From Paenibacillus sp. OVF10 (GTDB lineage Bacteria; Bacillota; Bacilli; Paenibacillales; Paenibacillaceae), in NCBI GenBank assembly GCA_022836915.1, contig CP094668.1, positions 6,262,001-6,326,000 of the forward strand: DNA of 64,000 bases, given 5' to 3'. A program made the translations under genes and the position numbers. Positions 25,914 to 34,645 of the stretch are shown here, in pieces. Every line of letters begins with the position of its first letter. Position 1 is the first letter of the stretch. The notes beneath the pieces were generated by a model, which saw only the letters and a list, made by a program, of their open reading frames with translations, had not been told where the DNA came from and did no database searches.

Positions 25914-26308
25914 GAGGCAGCACCCTCTTGTCTTTGTGCTCCCAACATGCGATGTCCAAGGCTCATTCCCAGCGCACAGAGCAACAACCCTGCCAACAGA
26001 CTTACGATCATATAAATAGCGGCACTGATCCATTCGCCCTCTTCGGATAAACGAACAATATCCAGTGTAAACGTGGAGAATGTTGTAAATGCGCCAGTAA
26101 AACCTGTGCCAATCGCCAGTCGAAGTTGTGGTGTTATTTTGCCTGGAACAGCTATGGTAAAGAACCACCCTAAAAAAGACTGCCCATCGCATTGATTAAC
26201 AGCACTGCCCAAGGGACCCCCATGGACAGTTGGTATCGCCAACTGTATGGAATATCGGGTCACTGTTCCGAGAAATCCACCTGCCCCTATATACAAAAGC
26301 TCTTTCAT
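25910..26308 (-). CDS. crcB: Fluoride channel subunit CrcB/FluC, first gene (internally scrambled)
   Basis: A CrcB/Fluc protein of about 133 residues with GTGFTGAFTTFSTF and four TM segments. Between residues 30 and 48 the translation (GGPLGSAVNQCDGQSF) is wrong for the family. Adding one base at each of three runs (C5 at 26217-26221, C3 at 26208-26210, A6 at 26172-26177) restores an expected TM2 read as GAVLLINAMGSLFLGWFF. Three losses keep the overall frame open, so simple frameshift tests miss it. It is 33 bases downstream of rarA and overlaps the second crcB by 4 bases. No fluoride riboswitch is visible upstream. Confidence 0.85.
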   Translation of the reverse strand: MKELLYIGAGGFLGTVTRYSIQLAIPTVHGGPLGSAVNQCDGQSFLGWFFTIAVPGKITPQLRLAIGTGFTGAFTTFSTFTLDIVRLSEEGEWISAAIYMIVSLLAGLLLCALGMSLGHRMLGAQRQEGAAS

Positions 26309-26341
26309 GTTATGTGCATCTCCCGAGTGATCTGACTGATC

Positions 26342-27649
26342 TTACAAATCCCTACGCCGCTGTTGGTTTAACCTAATCTTCGATTCGTTCCCCTGCTCCG
26401 TGGCCTCATAGAATACTCTCCGTGAGAGCTGCTTCGGCAAATATTCTTGTTTCACGTAATGCCCCGGATAGTTGTGTGGATATTGATAACCCTCATGTCC
26501 AAGCTTCACGGCACCCGAGTAATGCGTATCTCGCAAGTGAAGCGGAACTTCTGCCGATTTTACCTCATCAATGGCGTTCATGGCTTTGGAAATGGCGGTG
26601 TACACCGCATTGGATTTTGGACTTTCGACCGCAAACAGAATCGCTTGTGCAATGTTCAGCTTGGCTTCGGGCCAGCCGTTATTCCGGTACGCATCAAGTG
26701 CTCCAATCGCCTGAGTCATGGCTTGCGGGTTCGCAAGTCCAATATCTTCACTGCTCGCTGCAATCAGACGCCGAATGAAGGTCATCGGGTCCATGCCGAG
26801 CTTCTCCACCGCGTATAGAAACCAGAACAGCGCCGCATCACTGGAACCCCGAATACTCTTGTGAAATGCAGACAGCACATCATACTGTGTCGATTCATCC
26901 GCCTTCACAATGGGGCGCCGAATAGACTCTTCAGCTACACCAAGCGTGATATGAATGGACCCATCCTTCTCCGGTGGCGTGGTCAACGCAGCCAGTTCAA
27001 GCGCATTAAGCGCACGCCGAATATCTCCGTTGGCCATCGTTGCAATATGTTCAAGCGCCTCATCGTCCGCCTGCAGCTCCATGAACCCCAGACCTTTGTC
27101 CGCATCGCTCAATGCTCTGCGCATCGCAATTAGGGAATGATCCTTGTTTAGCGATTCTAGCTGAAACAGAGTAGAACGGCTCATCAAGGCCCCATTGACA
27201 TAATGAAAGGGATTCTCTGTTGTTGCTCCGATAAAAATAATCGTGCCCTTCTCTACCGCTGGCAATAGCGCATCCTGACGTGAACTGTTAAACCGGTGTA
27301 CCTCGTCGAGGAATAGAATGGTTTTGGTTCCATACAGCTGTTTGTTCGTTTGCGCCTGTTCGATGACTTCACGCACATCCTTGACGGAAGCTTCCACTGC
27401 ATTCAGTCGAACGAACTGTCCTTGCGTTTGCTGGGAAATAATATGTGCCAAGGTAGTCTTGCCACATCCAGGCGGGCCGTATAACAAGATTGACGAAATC
27501 TGATCAGCCTCGATGGCGCGCCGGAGTAATTTCCCCGGTCCAATAATATGTTCCTGTCCAATATATTCATCCAGATGCTCTGGCCGCAAGCGGTCCGCGA
27601 GCAATCTAGCTTGTGGTTTTGACTCTTGTTGAAACGAAAATAAATCCAT
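26342..27649 (-). CDS. rarA: Replication-associated recombination protein RarA (MgsA)
   Basis: An AAA+ ATPase of 435 residues related to clamp-loader subunits, acting at stalled replication forks. Walker A GPPGCGKTTLAH, Walker B ILFLDEVHRF, sensor 1 IGATTENP and the C-terminal tetramerisation block (AVYTAISKAMNAI, HLRDTHYSGAVKLGHEGYQYPH) are all visible. MDLFSFQQES is a normal start. The two crcB genes follow closely and may be read through from rarA. Confidence 0.94.
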   Translation of the reverse strand: MDLFSFQQESKPQARLLADRLRPEHLDEYIGQEHIIGPGKLLRRAIEADQISSILLYGPPGCGKTTLAHIISQQTQGQFVRLNAVEASVKDVREVIEQAQTNKQLYGTKTILFLDEVHRFNSSRQDALLPAVEKGTIIFIGATTENPFHYVNGALMSRSTLFQLESLNKDHSLIAMRRALSDADKGLGFMELQADDEALEHIATMANGDIRRALNALELAALTTPPEKDGSIHITLGVAEESIRRPIVKADESTQYDVLSAFHKSIRGSSDAALFWFLYAVEKLGMDPMTFIRRLIAASSEDIGLANPQAMTQAIGALDAYRNNGWPEAKLNIAQAILFAVESPKSNAVYTAISKAMNAIDEVKSAEVPLHLRDTHYSGAVKLGHEGYQYPHNYPGHYVKQEYLPKQLSRRVFYEATEQGNESKIRLNQQRRRDL

Positions 27650-27691
27650 TGCTCATCACTTCCTTAACGGATTGCCTTGCCTTGATTACAA

Positions 27692-28582
27692 TTACACTTC
27701 TGATGGTTCTCCACTCTCTATCATATCATACTCTCGCGGTAACATAGCCATAAATGCATGAAGTGCACTACTGACAAAGGCATCCTTGCGAGTAATAAAA
27801 TGAGTCATCATGCGATTCATACCTACGGGGAGTGTATGCGTGCGCAGTAATCCATTTTTGATCTGCTGCCTAACCACAATCTCTGGTAACAAGGAAATTC
27901 CCATGCCGGATGTAACCCCACTAATAATCGCTTCAAGGGTTCCAAATTCCATAATTACTGGGCGGGTAACACCACCCACCTCTAACCATTCCTCCAAAAT
28001 CTGACGATAGGAACACCCCATGCTGTAGACAAGAATGGGTTTACTCTTAAGATCTTCATCCGTAGGACCCATACCAGAATAGACAACAAATAGTTCCTCA
28101 TCAAATACGGGAATAGAAACGATATCAGGATGATCACAGGGACAGCCTATAAATGCTCCCTCCAATTCATACCCAATAACCTGATCCATAAGCATCTGCG
28201 AATTTCCAGTAACCAGTGACAAGGAGACATCTGGATACTGTTTATAATATCTGACGAAAAGTTCAGGTAGTCGCACGGCCGCAGCGGTTTGTGTAGACCC
28301 TATTCGCATTGGACCCGATGGTGTGCTCGTCGCCCGAAGCGCCTTGGAAGCATCATTCAGCAAACCGATAATTTTATCTGCATAGGTCAGCAACATTTCT
28401 CCGGCTGGAGATAACGTCATGCCTCGGTTATGACGAATGAACAACGTTGTACCTACTTCTGCTTCCAGATGCCGGATTCGTGCCGTTACGTTCGATTGAA
28501 CATACCCCAGTTTAGAAGCAGCTTTGGTCAGATTCCCTTCCTGTGCAACACACTGAAATATTCTAAGATCCCCGCTCTCCAT
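27692..28582 (-). CDS. LysR-family transcriptional regulator
   Basis: A 296-residue LysR-type protein: winged helix-turn-helix at residues 1-60 (FQCVAQEGNLTKAASKLGYVQSNVTARIRHLE) and a periplasmic-binding-like effector domain after residue 90. It is transcribed divergently from the SDR-EamA operon, the classic arrangement in which the regulator controls its neighbour. The 136-base divergent gap would hold its site. Effector unknown. Confidence 0.9.
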   Translation of the reverse strand: MESGDLRIFQCVAQEGNLTKAASKLGYVQSNVTARIRHLEAEVGTTLFIRHNRGMTLSPAGEMLLTYADKIIGLLNDASKALRATSTPSGPMRIGSTQTAAAVRLPELFVRYYKQYPDVSLSLVTGNSQMLMDQVIGYELEGAFIGCPCDHPDIVSIPVFDEELFVVYSGMGPTDEDLKSKPILVYSMGCSYRQILEEWLEVGGVTRPVIMEFGTLEAIISGVTSGMGISLLPEIVVRQQIKNGLLRTHTLPVGMNRMMTHFITRKDAFVSSALHAFMAMLPREYDMIESGEPSEV

Positions 28583-28718
28583 GGTCCCCCCACTCTGACA
28601 TCATTCAAAATGATATCCGTTTCATTACCAATCATTATACTTCATATGTAAACCGGACTACAATTCATGTAGATCCCAAACCAGTCATCTGACTGGATGA
28701 TGATAAGGAGTGTTCAGC

Positions 28719-29462
28719 ATGACATACTGGAAAAATAGAGTTGCTCTGATCACAGGTGGTGGAACAGGTATAGGACGTGCTGTAAGTGAGATGCTCGCTG
28801 AACGCGGAGCCTTGGTCGCTGTTAACTATTCCCGCTCACAAGAGGCAGCAAGAGAGACTGTTCAACACATTTTGGATACGGGAGGCCATGCATTCGCCGT
28901 TCAAGCCAATGTTGCCAATGATCTTGATGTCCGGCGGATGGTCACTACAATAACTGAAACCTATGGCCCGATCACTGCACTTGTAAATAACGCCGGAATC
29001 ACGCGTCATATCCCCATGCACGATCTGGAGTCTGTTACAGATGACGTCTGGAATGAGCTGGTTGATGTGAATGTGAAAGGCATGTTTCATTGCGCTCGTG
29101 CAGTGACGGAAGGTATGAGACAGGCTGGCGCTGGTTCTGTCGTAAATCTGGGCAGTATCGCAGGCAGTACGGGTTCGGGCTCATCCCTTCCTTACGCCGT
29201 CTCCAAAGCGGCAGTTCATGGTCTGACCTTATCACTTGCGCACGCACTCTCACCACACATTCGGGTGAATGCTATCGTCCCTGGCGCAGTTGCGACAAGG
29301 TGGTGGGCTGGAAACGAGGAGCGAATGTATCGTCTTGGTGGAGAAGTGTTATTACAACATATTGCCTCACCTGAAGATATCGCACACATGATCTGTGCTG
29401 CGCTTGAACAGCAATCCATGACCGGGCAGCTAATTACTGTAGATAGCGGACAGACGTTATGA
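28719..29462 (+). CDS. SDR-family oxidoreductase (FabG-like)
   Basis: A classical short-chain dehydrogenase of 247 residues. The TGGGTGIGR nucleotide motif, NNAG, the catalytic serine in NLGSIAGS and the YAVSKAA (YxxxK) motif are present, and the C terminus PEDIAHMICAALEQ..TGQLITVDSGQTL matches FabG-like 3-oxoacyl reductases. The ATG at 28719 follows AAGGAG by 8 bases; a GTG three codons upstream would sit on the SD. The stop overlaps the permease start by 4 bases. It probably reduces a specific keto or hydroxy metabolite rather than serving in fatty-acid synthesis, which is inference from context. Confidence 0.9.
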   Translation: MTYWKNRVALITGGGTGIGRAVSEMLAERGALVAVNYSRSQEAARETVQHILDTGGHAFAVQANVANDLDVRRMVTTITETYGPITALVNNAGITRHIPMHDLESVTDDVWNELVDVNVKGMFHCARAVTEGMRQAGAGSVVNLGSIAGSTGSGSSLPYAVSKAAVHGLTLSLAHALSPHIRVNAIVPGAVATRWWAGNEERMYRLGGEVLLQHIASPEDIAHMICAALEQQSMTGQLITVDSGQTL

Positions 29463-30361
29463 GCTCCATTCATGTTAAAGATACCCGGATCATAAAACCA
29501 TTGAAATATACACTATTGATCATTTTGACAACGCTAATCATGGGTACTTCTTTTCCAGTTGGCAAGATCGGCATGTTATATGCCCCACCTTTCCTGCTCA
29601 TGGGCATACGTTATGTACTGGCTGGTGGATTGATGGCCTTGTTCCTTCGTAAACGTCCTTTGCCTACTGGATGGCAGTCTTGGTTGAAAATAACCCTCAT
29701 TGGTCTGTTCCAATCCGCAGGAGTGATGGGCTGCGCCTACTACAGCATGAACTGGATTACATCCGGTGAATCCGCCATTATTACGTTTACCAATCCGCTA
29801 CTGGTCATTATCCTCAGTGCTCTCTTATATAGAGTGACCTACCGTTTCAGTCAGTGGATCGGTGTTATACTCGGTTTCATCGGGATAATGTTAACTTTTG
29901 GGTGGCAGATGAGCTTTAGCCCCGGAACCTGGATTGGATTTGGTGGAGCGATTTCCTTTGCCGTGTCCACATTGCTCATCAAACGCTGGGGTAATGGCTA
30001 TGATACTTTTGTCTTAACAGCCTATCAGATGCTTGCTGGAGGTGCTGCGTTGCTTCTGCTGAGCGTATGGACTGAACAACCTCACTTTATGGTCAATACC
30101 ACCTCGGTTATGGCGCTGCTCTGGTTAACGCTTGTTTGCTCCATCATTCAGTTTTCACTCTGGTTTTATCTGCTGCAGAATAGTGACCCAGCCCAAACCA
30201 GTTCGTATCTGTTTCTGGCACCGTTCTTTGGTGTACTATCGAGTTGGATTTTGCTGGGAGAGCACGTTCAGTGGTTTGCATTAGCAGGCGGTTTATTCAT
30301 TGGTGTTGGTATATTCCTGGTGAACCGTCGCTCATCCAAAATGAGAAATAGCGTAACATAA
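29459..30361 (+). CDS. DMT-superfamily EamA transporter
   Basis: A 300-residue membrane protein with ten predicted TM segments in two EamA repeats (residues about 12-145 and 155-295). Family features include FPVGKIGMLYAPPFLLMGIRYVLAG and the late SSYLFLAPFFGVLSSWILLGE. EamA proteins usually export amino acids or other metabolites. It is translationally coupled to the SDR gene (ATGA overlap) and is probably under the divergent LysR regulator. Substrate unknown. Confidence 0.9.
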   Translation: MSSIHVKDTRIIKPLKYTLLIILTTLIMGTSFPVGKIGMLYAPPFLLMGIRYVLAGGLMALFLRKRPLPTGWQSWLKITLIGLFQSAGVMGCAYYSMNWITSGESAIITFTNPLLVIILSALLYRVTYRFSQWIGVILGFIGIMLTFGWQMSFSPGTWIGFGGAISFAVSTLLIKRWGNGYDTFVLTAYQMLAGGAALLLLSVWTEQPHFMVNTTSVMALLWLTLVCSIIQFSLWFYLLQNSDPAQTSSYLFLAPFFGVLSSWILLGEHVQWFALAGGLFIGVGIFLVNRRSSKMRNSVT

Positions 30362-30416
30362 ACTTGAACTCCCCGTCGTTCTTCGTTGGAAGATTAAGCA
30401 ATTCTCGCACAAAAGC

Positions 30417-30466
30417 AAAAAAGGCATGCGCTTATGGGATTTTCCCATGAACGCCATGCCTTTTCT
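30417..30466. terminator. Bidirectional terminator between the EamA gene and helD
   Basis: AAAAGGCATGGCG-type outer arms and an inner GGGA/TCCC stem with A-rich and T-rich sides. It serves both convergent genes. Confidence 0.85.
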
Positions 30467-30484
30467 TGTATAAGCAAACTTTAT

Positions 30485-32664
30485 CTAACCAAGCTCTGGC
30501 CAACCCTGAATGGTTACGGGTTCGCCATCGGGATTATGTGTTGCAGCCGCATAGATCGGCAGTACACCGTCATGGAACAACCACAATTCGTGCAAGGCCC
30601 GTGTACAACCAACGTACAACAGCTTTGCATCACCCGCATTTGGCAAATAATGCTTCTGGTCTACGTCTGCCACAATAACGGCATCAAACTCCAACCCTTT
30701 GGACAAGTAGACCGGTAAAACGGAGTGTCCACCCGTGTACTGCTTTTTGCCACCATCGATCAGGTTTAGATCCCAGCCTCCGTCCTGAAGTTCACGATGA
30801 AGTTCCTCTGCTTCATGCAGTGTACGGGTCAGGATGGAGACTGTTCGGTAGTCTTTGACCGTTAACACCTTCAAAGCCTGCTCCAGACTCGCCGTCCGCC
30901 CTTCGCCTCCATAAGCCAGCGTCCGAACCGGATCACCACTCCGGAAAACAGGAATCGCCGTAATTCCGCTCTTGACGCCACGTTCCAGAATCGTATTGGC
31001 ATAATCGATAATTTCCATCGTCGAACGATAACTTCGGGTCAATGCAAAGTATGCATTCTGTTCCTCAGGAAACAGAGAACTCATCTCTTCCCACGCATGA
31101 ACACCACGGTACTCATGAATGCCTTGAGACAAGTCACCCAGTATAGTGAAGGAATGCCCTTTGACGAACTGATCCAATAACGCCACATGAAAAGGAGAAA
31201 AGTCCTGTGCTTCATCAATCACGACATGATCGAACCGCTCCGAACCCTCAATATCATGGACCAATGTATGAATGTATACCAATGCAGGCAGATCCTCTTC
31301 ACGGACGATATCCTGCTTCAGATCTGCTGCCGTTTGTTTCATGACTAGTTTTGGAATAAGCCCGCTGAGCGAGGCTGGCACAGAACCACCCTTTGCAGCT
31401 TTGAACAGCTGTTTGTATAACGTAAGCGGCTCGTATTGAGGCCATTTTTTGGCATAGGCTTTCTCACGAGTAGACGCTTTTTCTTGCGTTCTTTGCGCAC
31501 AGCTTCTGGCATCGGTTTCTTAAGTTCCATCTCAATCCAGCGGTGAACTCGCGCCATGACCCGTTCTTTGCGTTTGGCCAACGGATAATGTTTGTATTCC
31601 TCACCGAACCAGTTCTCGATCTCCGTCTTGCTGAGCACCTTACCATCCCATGGACTGAAGTCCATATCTGGTACGGAATCCGCTTCCATCCCCGAGAGCC
31701 ACTCTCGAATAAGCTCCATGAAACGGATCGATCCTTTGTAACGTCCAGGTACATCATCATTCAACTCAGGTCGTGCATCAGGTGTTTCAAACCATGTGTT
31801 CAATGTATCCGACGTATTCGCCAAAGGCATTTCCAGCCCCAACAGATTCATCGCCCAATCCGGGAATGTCCGCTGCTGAATATCCCCTACTCCGAGTTCC
31901 GGGAGCACATCCGAGATGTAATCCAGGAACATGTGGTTGGGTGCAAAAATAACCATTTTCTCTGCAGATACCTGCTCCTTATACTGATACAGCAAAAAGG
32001 CAAGCCGATGCAGGGCAACCGTTGTTTTCCCGGATCCGGCTACACCTTGAATGATTAATGCGGTATTTCGAGCCGCACGAATGATCAGATCCTGCTCCGC
32101 CTGAATCGTAGATACGATATCACGCAGTTTGTTATCCTTGTTCTCTCCCAGACGATAAACGAGGAATTCATCAGATACCGCTGGCTGGTCGCTGTCACGG
32201 TTATATGTATCCGCCACACGTTCCAATATCCGCTGTCGAATGACAACGTTTCGTTTCAGGTATACCAGACCTTCAATAAGCCCTTCCGGGGCTTCATACG
32301 TAGCGGAGGCTTCGCCTCCGGTAAATGAGTAAAACAGGCTGGCGACAGGAGCACGCCAGTCGATGACGAGCGGATGCTCTCCCACCTCTTCGCGGTCTAC
32401 GCCGATTTTGCCAATATACAGCGGTTTCCGTGCACCACTGCCCTGTTCTTCGAAATCCAAGCGTCCGAAATAGGGTTGCTGCGCGCTCTTGGACAAGGCA
32501 GTGCGGCGCTCTTCGCGTCCAGCTTCCAGCACTTGTTCTGTGAAGTCGTGGCCGGTATACACCGGAATGTTCTGCAGTCGTTCCAGCTGACTGTCCACTT
32601 CCTCCATCGTTCGCTCTAACCTGTACTCTTCTTCTTGATAGGCACTTTGAAAGCTGTCTGACAT
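30485..32664 (-). CDS. helD: HelD-type UvrD-like ATPase that recycles RNA polymerase (frameshifted)
   Basis: About 726 residues after repair. It has an N-terminal coiled coil (YRLERTMEEVDSQLERLQ), Walker A VAGSGKTTVALHRLAF and Walker B HVVIDEAQDFSP. The C-terminal superfamily-1 motifs include YRSTMEIIDYANTIL and KGLEFDAVIVADV. B. subtilis HelD dislodges stalled RNA polymerase. The frame breaks at T5 (31478-31482, plus strand). One more base converts KKKRLLVRKPM into KKKASTREKAYAKKWP and joins both parts. GGAGGTAACTGAAAC precedes the ATG. Confidence 0.92.
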
Positions 32665-32800
32665 GTTTCAGTTACCTCCTAAGAATATGTTTTGCTCTGC
32701 ATCACCTAGATCTGGCAATACAAAAGGATACTTACTATATCACATAGAGCAATTGAAAGCCACATCCGTTTTGTAGGCTTACTTTTGTAATATATGAGGC

Positions 32801-32971
32801 TCATCTGAATTGATAATTAATGATGGCACTGACAAGCGCACAACAACCAAACAAAATAAACCACCAGGCCCACTTGTTTCTGGCCTGCCCGCGCCTGCCG
32901 TTCAATGCGCCGTAAATCCCAATTAGCAGTACGATGGAGGAAAAGCTAATTCCTACGATCCAACCAGCCAT
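32801..32971 (-). CDS. Small two-TM membrane protein (56 residues)
   Basis: A short gene: MAGWIVGISFSSIVLLIG forms TM1, then a basic loop (NGRRGQARNK), then WAWWFILFGCCALVSAI forms TM2, ending INYQFR. AGGGGG lies 9 bases before the ATG, and the positive loop between two clean TM helices argues for a real product. It is flanked by helD and the DUF4097 gene. Function unknown. Confidence 0.65.
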   Translation of the reverse strand: MAGWIVGISFSSIVLLIGIYGALNGRRGQARNKWAWWFILFGCCALVSAIINYQFR

Positions 32972-33010
32972 TATATCTGCCCCCTTTATTTTCAGTACAC
33001 GATCGGTGTC

Positions 33011-33801
33011 TCATTTCCTGGATTTTAGATGAAAAGCTCCTCCTCGAATATCCACATGGAATTCACTTTTTCCACTTTTGTGTATTAGATCGTTGCTGTC
33101 CTCATGAAGGGGAGTCAGATCAAATTCACTTTTAAACACTCCTGATCTTTCTTTAAGTATAATTTGAAAACCTTCGTTATCTGGAATGGAAACCACTGCC
33201 TTTGCCCCTGTTGATACGGAATGCAATCTCTCTGGCATCTTGAGACAGTCCATATTTAATCCTCTGCCTGTTGTGTTAATTTGCAAGTGACGAAACTCCC
33301 CAAAATGTCGATCTTGGCTGAACTGGATTGAAGATTGAGCTTATCTGCACTAAGGTGTTGCGCTTTCACTACGGATGCCACTGCGCTCAGTTCAAGCTCC
33401 TCCATCCTCCCTGATAGATCTACACTACCTGAGGTGATCTTACATTGACAGCGAGTAGCCAAAAGCCGATTCAACCGGAGTTGTCCTCCTGTGGAGTTTA
33501 GTAAAATACGATCAAAAACCCGAGCAGGAAGCTGAATCTCCAATGCTGTTCTACCGATATTTATTCCAACGAGGCCTCTCCTTTTTCTTCCGTCCACAAT
33601 GCTTAAGGTATCCCCTCGTATGTTAACCTGCAGCAGCCTTCGCTTGGAAAAGCACGCATCCGCATATTGCATGACGTGAATCAGTTCATCCACACTCGGA
33701 AGAACTCTGATATCTCCTGACAACCAATTTAGCTGTATATCTTGAATGGATTGATCAATGTCTATGGTCTTGCATATGGCAAGCTCACTACTTTTCAACA
33801 T
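33011..33801 (-). CDS. DUF4097-type beta-strand repeat protein (frameshifted)
   Basis: About 263 residues after repair, rich in short beta strands separated by Gly/Ser turns (LNSTGGQLRLNRLLA, KITSGSVDLSGRMEELELS, DKLNLQSSSAKIDILG). This pattern resembles the DUF4097 putative adhesin family, which forms a beta helix. No signal peptide or TM is seen. A C4 run at 33298-33301 lacks one base; repair gives FRHLQINTTGRGLNMD and continues to 33011. GGAGAGG precedes the ATG. It starts 15 bases after the TetR gene and is probably in its operon. Confidence 0.7.
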
Positions 33802-33816
33802 CTTTTCCTCTCCATT

Positions 33817-34499
33817 TCAAACAATAGGTGTATGTTTATTCCGCCTCCGCATAGCCCCCGTGCTGGCATGCCGATTCGTAATTCGCTGAATGAGCTGTTC
33901 GCTAACGATATCTGCTCCCAAGAGCTTCATCATGTGCTGTAGAAACTTGAGTCTCTCCAATGTCTGTCCCTGATCTCGGCCAAAAAGTAAGGGATTAATC
34001 CAAATGTTGACGAGCAACATGAATATTTCGGCACACTCCAAAGGAAATTCGACTGAAATGGACCCATCCTCCTTGCCCTGTTCCATAATGTCGGCAATAA
34101 TTCGAGCATCCTTCAGAACCCCTTCCTGATTCCACCAAGTACAAACTGTGGATTCTTGATCTGAGTGCTTAGAACCTGATCAATTGAGTTGGACTGGATT
34201 CCAGGATCAACGATAATATTTTCCAAAATACTGATGAGCTTCTGTCTGGCATCCGGAGCATGCGTGTTCTGGATGAGTTCCATAAACATCTCTTCTGCCC
34301 GCCCAAGCTCCTTCTCCATCACTGCACTAAGGATATCCTCCTTGGATTTGAAATGATGATATATTGCACCTTTGGACATACCTAATTCATCTATAATGTC
34401 TTGAATACTGGTCTTTTCATATCCCTTTTCGGTAAACATTTGAGTTGAGACTGTCAGAATCAGGTCCAGTGTCTGCTCAGGGTATTTATTTCTGGCCAT
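33817..34499 (-). CDS. TetR-family transcriptional regulator (frameshifted)
   Basis: About 227 residues after repair. The N-terminal TetR helix-turn-helix is clear: FTEKGYEKTSIQDIIDELGMSKGAIYHHFKSKEDIL. The ligand-binding C-terminal part continues in another frame; adding one C to the run at 34119-34122 gives GVLKDARIIADIMEQGKEDG and reaches 33817. I use the ATG at 34499 because AAGGAGGG is 5 bases upstream; an ATG six codons earlier overlaps the operator-like repeat. It probably represses itself and the following DUF4097 gene. Confidence 0.87.
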
Positions 34500-34515
34500 A
34501 AGTCCCTCCTTATAC

Positions 34516-34565
34516 ATACCAACGGTCGGTATCTATAATATAGAGTATGTTGGTCTTATTGTAAA
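34516..34565 (-). promoter_or_regulatory. TetR-gene promoter with operator-like inverted repeat
   Basis: On the minus strand TTTACA (34560-34565) and TATATT (34537-34542) are 17 bases apart. Directly downstream, ATACCGACCGTTGGTAT (34516-34532) is an inverted repeat with one mismatch between its 8-base arms, the size and symmetry of TetR-family operators. The overlap with the transcription start predicts autorepression. Confidence 0.65.
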
Positions 34566-34587
34566 TATTATGAATTTATAGAACTAG

Positions 34588-34631
34588 AAAAAAGATCCCC
34601 GTTAAATACCTCATGGGTATAACGGAGACCC
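34588..34631 (-). terminator. Terminator downstream of the ABC transporter gene
   Basis: Minus-strand CTCCGTTATACC and GGTATTTAACGGGG arms are followed by a T-rich tract. It separates the ABC transporter gene from the TetR promoter. Confidence 0.8.
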
Positions 34632-34645
34632 TGCATTAATGAGAA

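Noticed and set aside
26309..26341. Fluoride riboswitch before crcB
   Set aside because: The 33-base gap after rarA is too short and lacks the conserved fluoride-riboswitch core.
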